64,000 bases of DNA. Origin: Circinella umbellata. Its lineage: Eukaryota; Mucoromycota; Mucoromycetes; Mucorales; Lichtheimiaceae. A program made the translations under genes and the position numbers. Shown here in pieces: positions 46,595 to 57,584 of the stretch (positions are counted from its first letter, which is position 1; every line of letters starts with the position of its first letter). The stretch spans positions 62,001 through 126,000 of the forward strand of contig JAIWNF010000052.1 of the NCBI GenBank assembly GCA_025093555.1, written 5' to 3'. The notes under the pieces are model-generated. The model made no database searches. It was not told where the DNA came from and saw nothing but the letters and a program-made list of their open reading frames with translations.

Positions 46595-48949
46595 TTATAA
46601 ATTTACAATGATGGATTTACTTTTTTTGTTTTTTACATCAACAATTCTTCTACTTAAAACAGCAGCAATAACAGCCATTAAACCACCAAAGAAAAGAACA
46701 ACTGTTACTCCAATGGTATCTTCTTTTCTTCCTTTACTATTTGATGGTTCTTGTGATTGAATATGATTTACAATAGCAAAGATAATGGCAGCAAGAAAAC
46801 TAACAAGAAATTGTGGAAATACCACATACATGTTGAGTACACCAAGCACCATGCCTGCATCATATTTTTTCGTTTTATCATTTTCATTCAGATCAAATGA
46901 TGGTTCTGTTAATGATGATAATGGTATTGTTGTTGTAGCGCCATAGTGATTATTCATGTTACTGTTATTACTTAGTGCCCTTTGCCGACTACTACTGTTG
47001 CCTCCTTGTTCTTCAGATAATACATCACCACCCCTATTATTATCCACATTCAATGTATTATTATTATCGATAACAACCACCTGATCTTGTTCTTGTTCTT
47101 GTAAATTTTGTTTATTTTCAACCACAAGATATTCTCCCACGAGCGCAAACGGAATCCACATAGCACAAGCAAATGGAATACCCATTAGACCCAGTAATAC
47201 AGTTGCACCTGTCACTGTATGTACAAATACAGTAGATAATAAGGCGATAGCAGATATAATATGTGACAAAGTATATGTATTTTTTAATGAAATGAATCCT
47301 TTAGCAGTTAATGTGGGTAATACAGTTCCGGCAATAACAGCAACTATAGCATATACCAGTAATGCAAAAGATCCTGCACGTGCCCCTTTATCCCAAGACT
47401 CAGGACTTTCCATTTCATGTGTATCGAAATAAATATCAGAAACCCACGTTGTACTACGTAAATATAATAAAATTAGTTTCAATTCGTAAAGAAATATATA
47501 TATATATATTATCTTTTACCTGTAAAATAAGAATGGAAACCATCCCATCCAAGCAAAGAAAATGACATTACAAAGTTTTTGAATAGATGATTGTAATTGT
47601 CTAAAAGCATGCCAAATATATAAAAAGACTTGATACCAAGGTCTATTGATAAATGAAAAAAAAAAGTGTTGTGTATATAAGTTTCATCCTCTTTGATACT
47701 TTCCAAAATTACATTGATCCATAATCTACATCTCTCCCCTTGGTTGTAAAAAAAAAAGTTTATAATAATATAATAACAAATAAGAAACTTTACTCTGATG
47801 ACTCATCTTGTGTTTTTTCATAAGGAATTTCATTTACAGCGAAACATGTTACAGCCATAGAAGAAATAAATACAATGACACCTGCCGTACAAAATGCTTC
47901 CATTTGTGATTTACCCAGTCCAGGAATATATTTAACCAAATCAATAAATCCAATGAAATAACCAAATACATTGGTAATATTTTGAGTATTACTTGCAAAT
48001 GCATTAGCAGTATCTTGTTGAAAAATTGGGAAAATATCAAGAATAAGTGATCGACAAGATGCTTGAACTGCATTTAAAGAAAAATCCAATATATAAAATG
48101 CAATCACTGCTATTGCAATCGCTAAATTTTTACTCTATTACCCAACATTAGTTTTTTTTTGATATCTTGAAATTAAATTATCCTCTATATTTACAAAAAT
48201 TGGTGATTTATAATGTAGTTGGGGTGGGCACTTACCAAATTAGAATCTGTTGTAATAATGGATGTGATTTGTTTCGAATATCCGACACAGAGTAATGATA
48301 GACAAACAACTATACCACCGCCAATCATAAAGGGTCTTCGTCGTCCCAATCTAGATGTATGTTTATCACTCCAAGCTCCAACAAGCTAATGGTCATATTA
48401 TTAGCTAGGTGTCTGATTATTTTTTTTTTTTACTTTTATATTAAAGAGACTTACTGGTTGAACAATCAAACCTAATAGATAAATAATGTACGTACGTATA
48501 AAGTATAATATGAGAAAAGAGATAGATAGTAAAAGATTACGTAATAAGAAAAATGGATTTCACCATATGTTAAACAAAAGAAATATAATATTCTTACCTG
48601 ACAAAGGACCAGCTAACCAAACACAAGCAGTTAATTCTTTTGATAGATCTAAGGACAAAAGATAAGGTGTACCATACCTGTGTATATTGGTTTACTTAAT
48701 ATTGAATAAAAAAAAACTTTTCTTTTAAATAAGAATAATGATAATAACTATACATACGCTAGTTCAACCGTCCCTAAAATAACATAGAGAGATATTAGAA
48801 TAGTAATAGTAAGATGGTTCACTTTTTTTTTATTAATAATATAACTTACATGTAAACTGGATGGCAACCATACAAAATGTCCCTAAAAATAATTGAAGAA
48901 AGGAAGCTTTAGGTCTTGTATCAAAGACTTTCATATCCAATGTCCCCAT
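46595..48949 (-). CDS. SLC45/sucrose-H+ symporter-like transporter (GPH/MFS)
   Basis: Twelve-helix sugar-proton symporter candidate of the plasma membrane. Eight exons: 48949-48850, 48773-48758, 48677-48598, 48471-48455, 48385-48236, 48134-47794, 47642-47520 and 47453-46595, giving 561 aa. Signature pieces are MVAIQFTWTVELAYGTPYL, the loop 2-3 motif GAWSDKHTSRLGRRRPFM (the diagnostic R-x-GRRRP motif of plant SUTs and animal SLC45), FYILDFSLNAVQASCRSLIL, FAWMGWFPFLFYSTTWVSDIY and GIPFACAMWIPFALVGEY. A long polar loop (about 460-515 in the last third, Asn/Ser-rich) separates helices near the C-terminus. Exons 2 and 4 are only 16 and 17 nt but are needed for the consensus helix 1 and loop sequences. 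Substrate is inferred; several fungal members carry sucrose or glucose. Confidence 0.92.
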
Positions 48950-49266
48950 CGTATTCTTTTATTTTGATGCACGGGAAAAAAAAAGAAAAAAGAAAGAGAA
49001 AGAAAGAAAGAAAAAGAAGTATGTGTGTGTGTGTGTGCGTTTATGTTTATGTGGACAAACATAAAATCTTTCTTTGTGTAACTTTGATGAACTTGTTACA
49101 AACATCACCTGGTCATATCAAGTTCATACGTTATAACTTAATAAACAATATGTTTCAAAGTTTAAATGGAGGGATTTTTGCTTATATAATCTAGGCAGTT
49201 CATATACCCGTTTGACAAGTTTAAAAAAAGAACACAAGGTGCATAAAATAAATAATACTTTATTAA

Positions 49267-50964
49267 TTATCGTAATTCAACAGCAAATTCCTTTTCTACA
49301 GCTTCACGTACTCGTTCTTGAATTACATTAATTTCATCATTTGTTACATTTCTATAATAGTAATCATAATAATAATAATAATAGTTTAAGTAAATAATTA
49401 TCAAGTAAATAATATAATATGATACGATATGTAAATTTACCTATCCATAGATCGATACAACATACGATAACAAAGACTACGTTTATCTGTCTTTGGATGA
49501 GTAAAATCATCAATCTATATATACAAAGAAGAGAAAAAAACATTAGTGAAAAAAAACCATAAAAGAAATCATTCTTAATTATTTTACTTACTAATTCAAC
49601 ATTTTCTACTATATCACCAGCAACATCACGAACTAATTCACAAAAATCATTTTCTTCCCAAGATTTATTAGGTAACCAGAATGAGATATCTTTAATACAA
49701 GGTGGAAATTTGGAAAAAGGTTGGAATTTTTGAATTTGACCAGGAGTAAATTGTTGAATAAAACGTTCATCTTGTGACCAAAATAATCGAATATCTGGTA
49801 TACCGAATAAAACCATTGCTAATCTTTCTAATCCCAAACCAAAAGCATGACCAATCTTATCATGAAGACCTATTATAAAAAATAAAAATAAAAATAAAAA
49901 ACAAGTTATTAATATGTCATTTTTTTTTTCATTTTTAAAAACCCATATTTACCTGCTTGATCCATTAATTCTTGTCTTACAACACCACAACCTAATACTT
50001 CAAGCCATTCACCCTTATATTTAATTTCAACTTCCCAACTTGGACTTGTAAATGGAAAATAAGCATCAATCCAACGCACTTCTAAATCGGGTTCATCAGC
50101 AAATAATTTGCGTACCATGGAATTAATACTATATTTTAAATGAGCAGCAATAGGTTCAACAGTTTCTTGTGTATGACTTTCTTGCATTGGATTTTCTGGT
50201 TTAATAATAGTATCATCTACTACTTTGACATTTTCAGCTTCTTTTAATCTTCCCATTTGAATATCCTTATTCACTTGTTCTGCTGTCTTGATTTGATCAC
50301 GATCAAAATAAACGAGACCTTCCATTTGATGGAATACAGGATAATGAGACGCATCAATTTCATCACGTCGAAAAACATCACCACTAATTAAAAACTTATT
50401 AGCACCCGAACGCATCCCTTGAAGTTGATGGGCTGACGTGTGAGCTCTCAACATGGTTGTTTCATTTAAATAATAATTATCTGATCGGTTTCGAGTCACA
50501 TGATCTTTAGCAATAAGTAAATCGTCAAAGTTTTGTTTTGTTGTTACAATAGGACTAATCTCGTGAAAAGTTTTAAAGTCATGAAAATGAGATTCAATCA
50601 GTTGACGAATAATAGAAATGGGATGTTGTGGATGTAAATGAAGTTTTCGATTCACGCGTGATAATGTAGTTGGAGAAACATTGGTCCATTTATCCTTTTT
50701 ATATGTTTTACCGTCAATATTTATTTCAGTATCAGTTACTGTAAACTCTATTATATAGATATACTTTAAAATTTAATTGAATTGTTTATTTGACAGGTAC
50801 CAGGGGGGAGGCCGTTGTTGTCAAGGTGAATACATGTCCAATGGAAATATTTAAATTAGTTTACCTGAACCAGTAGAATAAGAAACTCTTGAACCAATAC
50901 AACGTAATGTAGTTTTTTGAACAGTTCGAGTAGAAATGAAAGTTGTTAAACGAGTGGCAAGCAT
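49267..50964 (-). CDS. MSF1: Phenylalanyl-tRNA synthetase, mitochondrial
   Basis: Monomeric class II synthetase charging mitochondrial tRNA-Phe. Five exons: 50964-50865, 50747-49953, 49869-49592, 49514-49441 and 49351-49267, giving 443 aa, in the usual range for FARS2/Msf1. The N-terminus is a presequence ([18 protein letters not shown]). Landmarks: [51 protein letters not shown] (motif 2), [20 protein letters not shown] and [19 protein letters not shown] (motif 3). The C-terminal anticodon-binding (B8-like) domain begins near [21 protein letters not shown] sequence and includes [20 protein letters not shown]. The symbol follows the yeast name. It diverges from deoxyribose-phosphate aldolase across 246 nt. 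Confidence 0.95.
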
Positions 50965-51210
50965 TCTTTTCTCTTTTGGCTAGGGGTTAAAAAGAAAAAA
51001 CAAACAATAAGTTTTTTTTTATATTTCTTTTCGGAACTTGGGAAGCATCTATCAATTTCCATAAATGGATCGAATAACCTAAAAAAAACGATCCTTCTTT
51101 TTTCGCGTCTCTCTTTTTTAAACCTTTTTTTTTATCACTTCTTCTTCTCACTCTCTCTTTTTCTTTTTTTCCCGCGCTTCTCCTTTTTTTTTCTTTCTTA
51201 AAAAAAGAAA
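50965..51210. promoter_or_regulatory. Short divergent promoter
   Basis: 246-nt spacer between the mitochondrial synthetase (-) and the aldolase (+). It is composed largely of C/T tracts (51090-51200) leading straight into the aldolase ATG, preceded by AAAAAAGAAA. Both core promoters must fit here. Confidence 0.45.
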
Positions 51211-51984
51211 ATGACCAAGATTAATATTGAAACACTTGATTATACTCAACTTGCCAAAGTATTTGATCATGCCATTTTAAAACCTGAACAAACTACTCAA
51301 GATGTTGAAAAGGGTTGTCAACTTGCACTTGACTATGATACCAAATCTGTTTGTGTTAAGCCTTGTGATGTGAAACAAGCAAGTGAAATATTAAAAGGAT
51401 CTAATGTTCTTGTTGGTACTGTTATATCTTTTCCTCACGGAAATTCGCCTACAAGTGCTAAAGTAGCTGAAGCTTTACAAGCAATAGAAGATGGTGCTAT
51501 TGAATTGGATGTGGTTATGAATATTGGTCACTTGAAATCGGGTCTTTATGATGAATGTCAAAAAGAATTAGAAACTATTATTAAAACGTGTAAAGCTAAA
51601 AATTCAAATGTTATTTTTAAAATCATATTTGAAAATGCTTATTTAACTAAAGATGAAATTATAAAAGCATGTAAAATTACTGAAGCTGCTGGTGCAGAAT
51701 TTGTCAAGGTAAAAAAAATAAACAAGTGGGTGATTTCATAAATAATAAACTAAATAATAATAATAATCTACATTTAGACATCTACTGGGTTCGCTTCTTC
51801 AGGTGCTACTTTTGATGATATTGAATTAATGCGTTCAAATGTTTCAGATCATATTGAAGTGAAAGCTTCAGGTGGTATCAAGACATTAGATCAAGTGATT
51901 ACATTTTTACAAAAAGGTGTTACTCGATGTGGATCTTCTTCTACTGATCAAATTCTTGAAGAATTTAAAAAGAGAAAACAATAA
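51211..51984 (+). CDS. deoC: Deoxyribose-phosphate aldolase
   Basis: Cleaves 2-deoxyribose 5-phosphate into glyceraldehyde 3-phosphate and acetaldehyde in deoxynucleoside catabolism; cytosolic class I aldolase. Two exons, 51211-51708 and 51778-51984, give 234 aa, typical of DeoC. Visible sites are FDHAILKPEQT near the N-terminus, VGTVISFPHGN, the ELDVVMNIG strand, the segment KIIFENAYL, the Schiff-base lysine in FVKTSTGFASSGAT (spanning the splice junction) and the phosphate-binding KASGGIKT. DeoC is patchily distributed in fungi, so bacterial ancestry of the family is possible, but the intron shows it is established as a eukaryotic gene. Downstream neighbour is a transposon-rich region. Confidence 0.95.
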
Positions 51985-52574
51985 TTTCTTTAAATTCAAA
52001 TAAAGTTTTTCATTTATATATATATATACCTGGTATATAATGTTACTATCTTCAAAATATATAGTATATATAACCATATAAATTAGTAGGTTACCTTTTG
52101 TAATACATTTATTTTTTTGCATGATTTTCTAATACAAATGGGCATTTTATTTAATCCACCGAATACCCGAAAGGAAAAAAAGCACGTTCCTTTTATTTTA
52201 GCGGAATGGAAACAACACAGTCAATTGGTCACTTTTCTGAACCCCAATTGGTCAGCTTAACGTCTCTATTGAACACAGCGTCCTTGGCGGACATTTCTGT
52301 TCGAGACAGATGCAAATTCTGTACGTATGCGGAAGCAGGGAAAAGGAAGAGAGGAAAAGTTAAAGGATCGGTCCATCATAATGATGGAGGATGTAAAGTA
52401 ATATTATCAGTAATATGGGTCCTTAGAATATAGAGACCACGGAGAAAGAGATGATAACGAAGTATCAAGAAGAGAAAAATAATAATAATGAATAATAATA
52501 AAAGAGAAAAGAGAGAAAATAATATAAATAAGACAATAGATACATGGGAATCAGTGGTGGAGTTCAGAATATAC
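51985..52574. other. Spacer with a weak 75-codon frame (52206-52433, +)
   Basis: Between the aldolase and the LINE relic. A plus-strand frame starting METTQSIGHFSEPQLV contains CKFCTYAEAGKR and a later HHNDGGC, a spacing reminiscent of a zinc site, but I recognise no family and the frame ends in nondescript sequence. It may be the remnant of a gene interrupted by the LINE insertion. The part from 52440 to 52570 is purine-rich with AAT triplets and could be the LINE 3' tail. Confidence 0.3.
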
Positions 52575-53850
52575 TTACTCTGCTGCAGAGAGAGGATTGA
52601 GCCATTTGATGAGAGCCTGCCCAGGAGAATCGTCATAGTACTGTTGTAGATCACCACCGGGATGATGATATGCATCGAGTTCTGCAAGTATTTTACACAC
52701 AGTTGGCCAAATGGTGCTGAGATATTGTTTTTTCATGGTTGAAGTAGAGCGCCTTTTTGGTATTTGATCAAGTATCTGTGAAATTGGGTCGTCGTGATGT
52801 CCTGCGATTTTTAATCTGTGATGTATGCGGAGGCATTGAATCGCTTGTTTTTTGATAAAATAGTGTGTATTGCATCTCGAACATGTTTTACTACGGCCAC
52901 CTGGAAGTTAACCAAGACGCCATAGGATACATCGACTTCTTTCTTTATTGGACATAAGAAGCCACATTATGGGGTCGACACCCAGTTTAGAACGACAGCA
53001 AGTTGAGAGTTTGTCATTATGGGTTGCTGAGCGTATGTGATCAAGGTTGCCGTTCAGATGTTTACGTAGAATTGATTTGAGTTGTATGTGGGAAATATTA
53101 CAATATGGTCGAGGAAGAAGGTTCGCAATTGAAGACTTGGCGCATAGTTTGTTCCAGCAGCTGTTATATTGCGTCTCAAGTGTTGGGCGTAATTGTGTAA
53201 GAAGTGCATCGTCTGGTAGAAACTATGCACGGTAAATAAATTTAACTTGTAATGTTGCGATTCATTCAGTCATACTTAGTACTTTGGTGAGATGACGCAT
53301 GATTTTGGTTTCTGATTTTAAATGGGCTCCATAGATCATACGGATGCATTAATTTTGTGCTTTTTCAATATTTTTGAGTTGTGCGTTGGTGAAGGGTAAA
53401 ATCGCCAGGCCATACTCCAGTTTTGGTCGAATGGATTGAGCGTAGAGCTGGGTCGATAAGAGGCGGGAAAAACCAGAAGGACTAGGACCAATGTTGTTTA
53501 GAACTCGCATGCTAGTTAGAGCTGAAGAGGTGTTGCGTGCAATGAGGTGCTTAGCATCTAAAGAGCCTTTATTGTTGATTGGTACTCCAAGGTAGGTAAA
53601 CGAGTCTTGAATTGGGATTGGAGTATTATAAAGATAATATACACATTCATTGTTGACAGGTTGTACTATAACACATTTTGCTGGATTCCATCGGTATCCG
53701 AGATCAAGACTATGTTGTTGGCACAGATCAAGAAGATGCTGCATTTCGTTTGATGTGCTAATAAGCACAACATCATCTGCGTATAAAAGACATTGAATGT
53801 TGGATAGTGATTGTGTAGGATTCAGGTGTAATTGGTGATTGTGAGGAGCT
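52575..53850 (-). pseudogene. 5'-truncated non-LTR (LINE) retrotransposon, reverse transcriptase C-terminal part
   Basis: Minus-strand frame beginning just before the polymerase active-site motif CLLYADDVVLIST (near 53790) and continuing with KCVIVQP, FTYLGVPINNKG and the thumb/connection region (LLSTQLYAQSIRPKLEYGL). It then runs in one unbroken frame, with four in-frame stops and no frameshift, to a C-terminal zinc-like motif (CSRCNTH, then QCLRIHH) and ends PLSAAE with a stop at 52575-52577. Everything upstream of motif YADD (palm motifs, endonuclease) is missing, the classical 5' truncation of LINE insertion. The first stop is at 53349-53351. It is inactive. Confidence 0.82.
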
Positions 53851-54615
53851 TAAAGATTAAAAATAGAAATCAAGATTATTTTTCAGACAGTCAAACGTTT
53901 TTTGGCCCATTCAATTTTTTGAAATCGTTTAACTTTTTATAATTTTAAATTTGAAAACTACATTATAAGCATGATCATCTTCCACAAATTAAAATACTGA
54001 GGCCCTTTGATATCTTGAAAAATACGTGGGTTTTACTTTATATAAAACCTATAAATCAAAGTATTTGGGTTATTACCAGTGCCTTTATTGGCAAAAGTAT
54101 ATTGTAAGAATAATATGAGGATATTTATAATGATAAAGATAATTTGTGTGAGAATACTGGTGGTATCAGTGACCCATTTTAGTAATAAAAATAGCCACCC
54201 CATCTCATACTATTAATTGATCTTATCGGATTTATCTAGAAGTCTGTGATTGTTCATTGCTAGTATACATATCCACAGTCAAAGCGTGTGTACACAACAG
54301 TTTCAAGATGGAGAAGATGTTTGAAGAGCCTGATCGACCAGTACGAGCATTAGTCATAATGCTAGAGTTTGGAGAGGCTAAGAATAAATTAAGGGATAAT
54401 GATGAGGTAGCCTATCTCATGAGTGTCACTTGTTAATTTCGCGTAATTGGCTAAATCAAATCGCAATCTCACATAACAACTTCTGTAGGTATCAAAAATT
54501 TGTTCTGTTGAAAATAAAGATTCCACTCAAAGACATTTTACCAAGACTCTGTAAACATGTTTACAAAGGTAACGGACCATATCTGGTTTAATACCTCGAT
54601 TGGTCCCATCTCAAG
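53851..54615. other. Spacer between transposon relics
   Basis: AT-rich sequence without a supportable gene. A 42-codon frame at about 54308-54436 (MEKMFEEPDRPVRALV) has no family match and is probably part of a relic. Confidence 0.35.
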
Positions 54616-54925
54616 TCATCTGTAGTGCGATGACTCTCGAATAAATTCCAAATCGCGCGCTTCATTCTCATTGCGATCACGCATCGTCATACGATTTGGA
54701 TTGTTCAAACAATCTCGGTGGGTAGTACGTCGGTGACCCTCTTGTCCACAGCTGGGGTAAAACAGGCACAGCAATGGTAGAAGAAGCTAAAACAATTTCA
54801 AACTCGCGCCCATGGTTCTCACTGTGATCGCGGCTCAATAGACGATTCGGATTGTTGAGACAATTTCGGTGGTTAGTACGTTGATGACCAGGTAAGCCGC
54901 AAGAATTACAAATGAAAGTTGACAT
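54616..54925 (-). pseudogene. Transposon-derived tandem zinc-knuckle relic
   Basis: Starting at an ATG (54925-54923), the minus strand encodes a zinc knuckle CNSCGLPGHQRTNHRNC followed by LNNPNR. About 50 codons later, after a frame slip, a second copy CGQEGHRRTTHRDC with LNNPNR follows and ends at a stop at 54616-54618. The two copies are clearly related to each other (CG--GH-RT-HR-CLNNPNR), also in DNA. This knuckle resembles ones attached to Helitron-type and other fungal transposons, though no helicase or transposase domain is visible here. The frame slip makes an intact single product unlikely. Confidence 0.5.
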
Positions 54926-55372
54926 GGCTTATAAAGAAGTTAAGAGAAGATTATTTTCCACCTTATGATATATTACACCTGATATAAAATAACTTCTTTT
55001 TTGTGTAGTAGTAACAATTATTTTTGTGTAAAAGTTAATACAGAAGAATATAGATAATATATTCACCGGATAAAATATTTACTTGATCAATGGATAGAAG
55101 ATCCCCAAAAATGTATATATATATTTTTTGTTGGTTTCAACCTTTTTCTCCGCTAAAATGGCAAAAAGGAAAAGAAGGTACAGAAGTTCTAAAAGAAAAG
55201 AGGAAGTGAGGCGTAAACGGCAATCTTTCTTCTTCTTCATATAAAATAATAAAAAAACCACGTTCTTTTTTTTTTTTCTTTTTTGTTTCCTTTCTTTAAC
55301 TTTCTGTGTTTTTTGTTATTCACTTGTTGTATTAATTTATTCTATATTTCATTCTTCTCAATTCAATTTTCA
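54926..55372. promoter_or_regulatory. Upstream region of the MFS transporter
   Basis: Spacer ending in poly-T and T/C-rich leader sequence (55264-55330) directly before the transporter start. No gene is seen. Confidence 0.35.
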
Positions 55373-57584
55373 ATGAATAAATTATCAAAAGATAATGTTG
55401 ACAACGAAAAACAACTAAGTTCAAGTCAAGAACAAAAACAAGAGAATGATGATCATCAACAACAAAAAGATGAAACTGTTTCGCTTGGATTTAGAGATAA
55501 TGATAATTCATTTACTTTTGAAGCAGAAGAAAAGGTCCGACGGTAAGGTTCTTTTAGTTAATATTAACCTACTTGACTTTTTTTTGAAATAACTAATATA
55601 ATCCTATTGTTGATATAGAAAAGTAGATTTTCATGTTTTACCAGTACTTCTTCTTGCTGAATTAGTAGCACGTTATGGACAGTAAGTTTTCAAATGTATA
55701 ATTCTAGAAATTCTTTAATTTATTTATTTATTTGACATTTATTTATAGTTTAGTAGTATCTAATGCTAAATTAGGTGGACTTTTAGAAGATTTAAATATG
55801 ACAGAAAGTCAATATCGTTGGGCATTATCTGCTTATTATTTTGCTTTTATCATACTTAATATACCTGTTACAATTCTTTTTCGAAGATGGAAACCATCTA
55901 TTTTTATGACTCTTCTTATATTGTAAGTCTTTTGTCTTGTTAAATAATTATTATAAATTTGACATATTTTATATTAATGTTTTTTTTTTGCTATAGCTCA
56001 TGGGGTGTATTGGGAATGTCTACTGCTGCAACAAAAGACTTTCCTGGTTTTCTTATATGTCGTATTATGTTTGGTACAACTGAAGCAGGTAATAAGAATA
56101 ATAATCATGTTTATAAATTTATATTATAATCTAAATAATACCTTATTTTTTATATAGTTTATAGTCCAATACAAAAGTAAGGGTTTCACAAAAATAATGC
56201 TGATCTACCTACTTGAACCTTCTTAAAAAATTAAAAGAAAATTGCATTATAAAATTTATATTATATTAGATATTATATTTCACTTTGGTATAAAAGAAAT
56301 GAATATGCTCAACGTCAAGGTTTTACAGCTGTTGTTACAACATTAGGTGGTGCTTCAGTAGGATTAATTGCATTTGGTGTGAGTCATATGCCAACAGACC
56401 GTTTAAATACATGGCAATGGTAAATAGTGAAAAGAAAAACTTTATATATTTATATAAGGTTATGATAATAATAATAATAATAATCTATATATTTCTTTTA
56501 AAGGATGTGTATTATATTTGGTGCACCATCTATTATACTTGCATGTGTTGCATTATTACAAATTCCAGATAAACCTGAAACAGCCAAATTTCTTAATGAA
56601 AATGAACGACAAATCGAAACAGAAAGAATAAAACTCGGTAAATATAAATAAAAAAGGTTAGTTCTGTGACTAAATCATAAGTAATTAATTAATTAATTTA
56701 TAGATCAAGGAGCTGCTCATGATCCAACTTGGTCATGGTCTCAAGTACGAACAGTTCTTACTGATTGGAAAGCATATTATTTTGCTACTATCTATTGTCT
56801 TACTGGTATTTCTGGTTCTGGTGTTAAATTAGCTTTACCATCTATTATTGATGGTATGGGTGATTGGTCACCCGATGTATCTCAAGCACTTACAACACCT
56901 CCTTACATTTTAGCTTCTATTGTTATTCTTGTAGCATCTTATTATTCAGGTATTTATATCATAATTTATTTTGTTTCAAAATTATTTATAATAATACATT
57001 ATTTATTTACTTGACAAAAAAAAAAAAAAAAGATCGCGTATTTGAACGAGCTTATTTTTTACTTGGAGCAAATTTTATTGCACTCATTGGATTTATTATG
57101 ATCATGTTTATACCTGATCAATACATATGGCCACGATACATTGGAACTTGTCTTTTAGTAGCATCGACGGTAAATAATAATAATAATAATATATGATTCA
57201 TTATATAAATTCTCATCCTAATTATTATTATTATTATTATAGCGAGTTGATAATTCTATTCGATCAGCTTGGTATACCAGTAATTTTTGTGGACTTACAA
57301 GACGAGCAGTTGCATCTGGTGTTATTTATACAATTCATGCTATTGGAAATGCTCTCGGTGGTCAAATTTATTTTGATCCACCAAATTATCGTAAAGGGCA
57401 TACCATTGCTATTTGCGTTGTTATTTTGCAATCAATTATGATTCTAGGTCTTCGAATTATTTTTAAACGTATTAACAAAAAACGAGATAAAATGACAGTA
57501 GAGGAGAAAGAACGTTATCTTGCAAAATATAATAATCCAGGTCATATTGGTGATAGACACCCTGATTTTAGATATGCATTATAA
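55373..57584 (+). CDS. MFS anion:cation symporter (Dal5/allantoate-permease family)
   Basis: Twelve-helix plasma-membrane permease for organic anions (this family includes allantoate, pantothenate, nicotinate and biotin carriers). Ten exons: 55373-55542, 55619-55681, 55749-55922, 55997-56088, 56158-56176, 56270-56419, 56504-56637, 56704-56949, 57033-57169 and 57243-57584, giving 508 aa. A 55-residue polar Q/D-rich N-tail precedes KVDFHVLPVLLLAELVARYG, close to the family's R+-D--+-P motif. Other marks are YRWALSAYYFAFIILNIP, FPGFLICRIMFGTTEA, YYISLWYKRNEYAQRQGF and SAWYTSNFCGLTRRAVASG with GNALGGQIYF, typical of ACS-family helices 4-5 and 10-11. The fifth exon is 19 nt (VYSPIQ). The start is the ATG at 55373; no upstream in-frame alternative is preferable. 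The exact substrate cannot be told. Confidence 0.92.
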
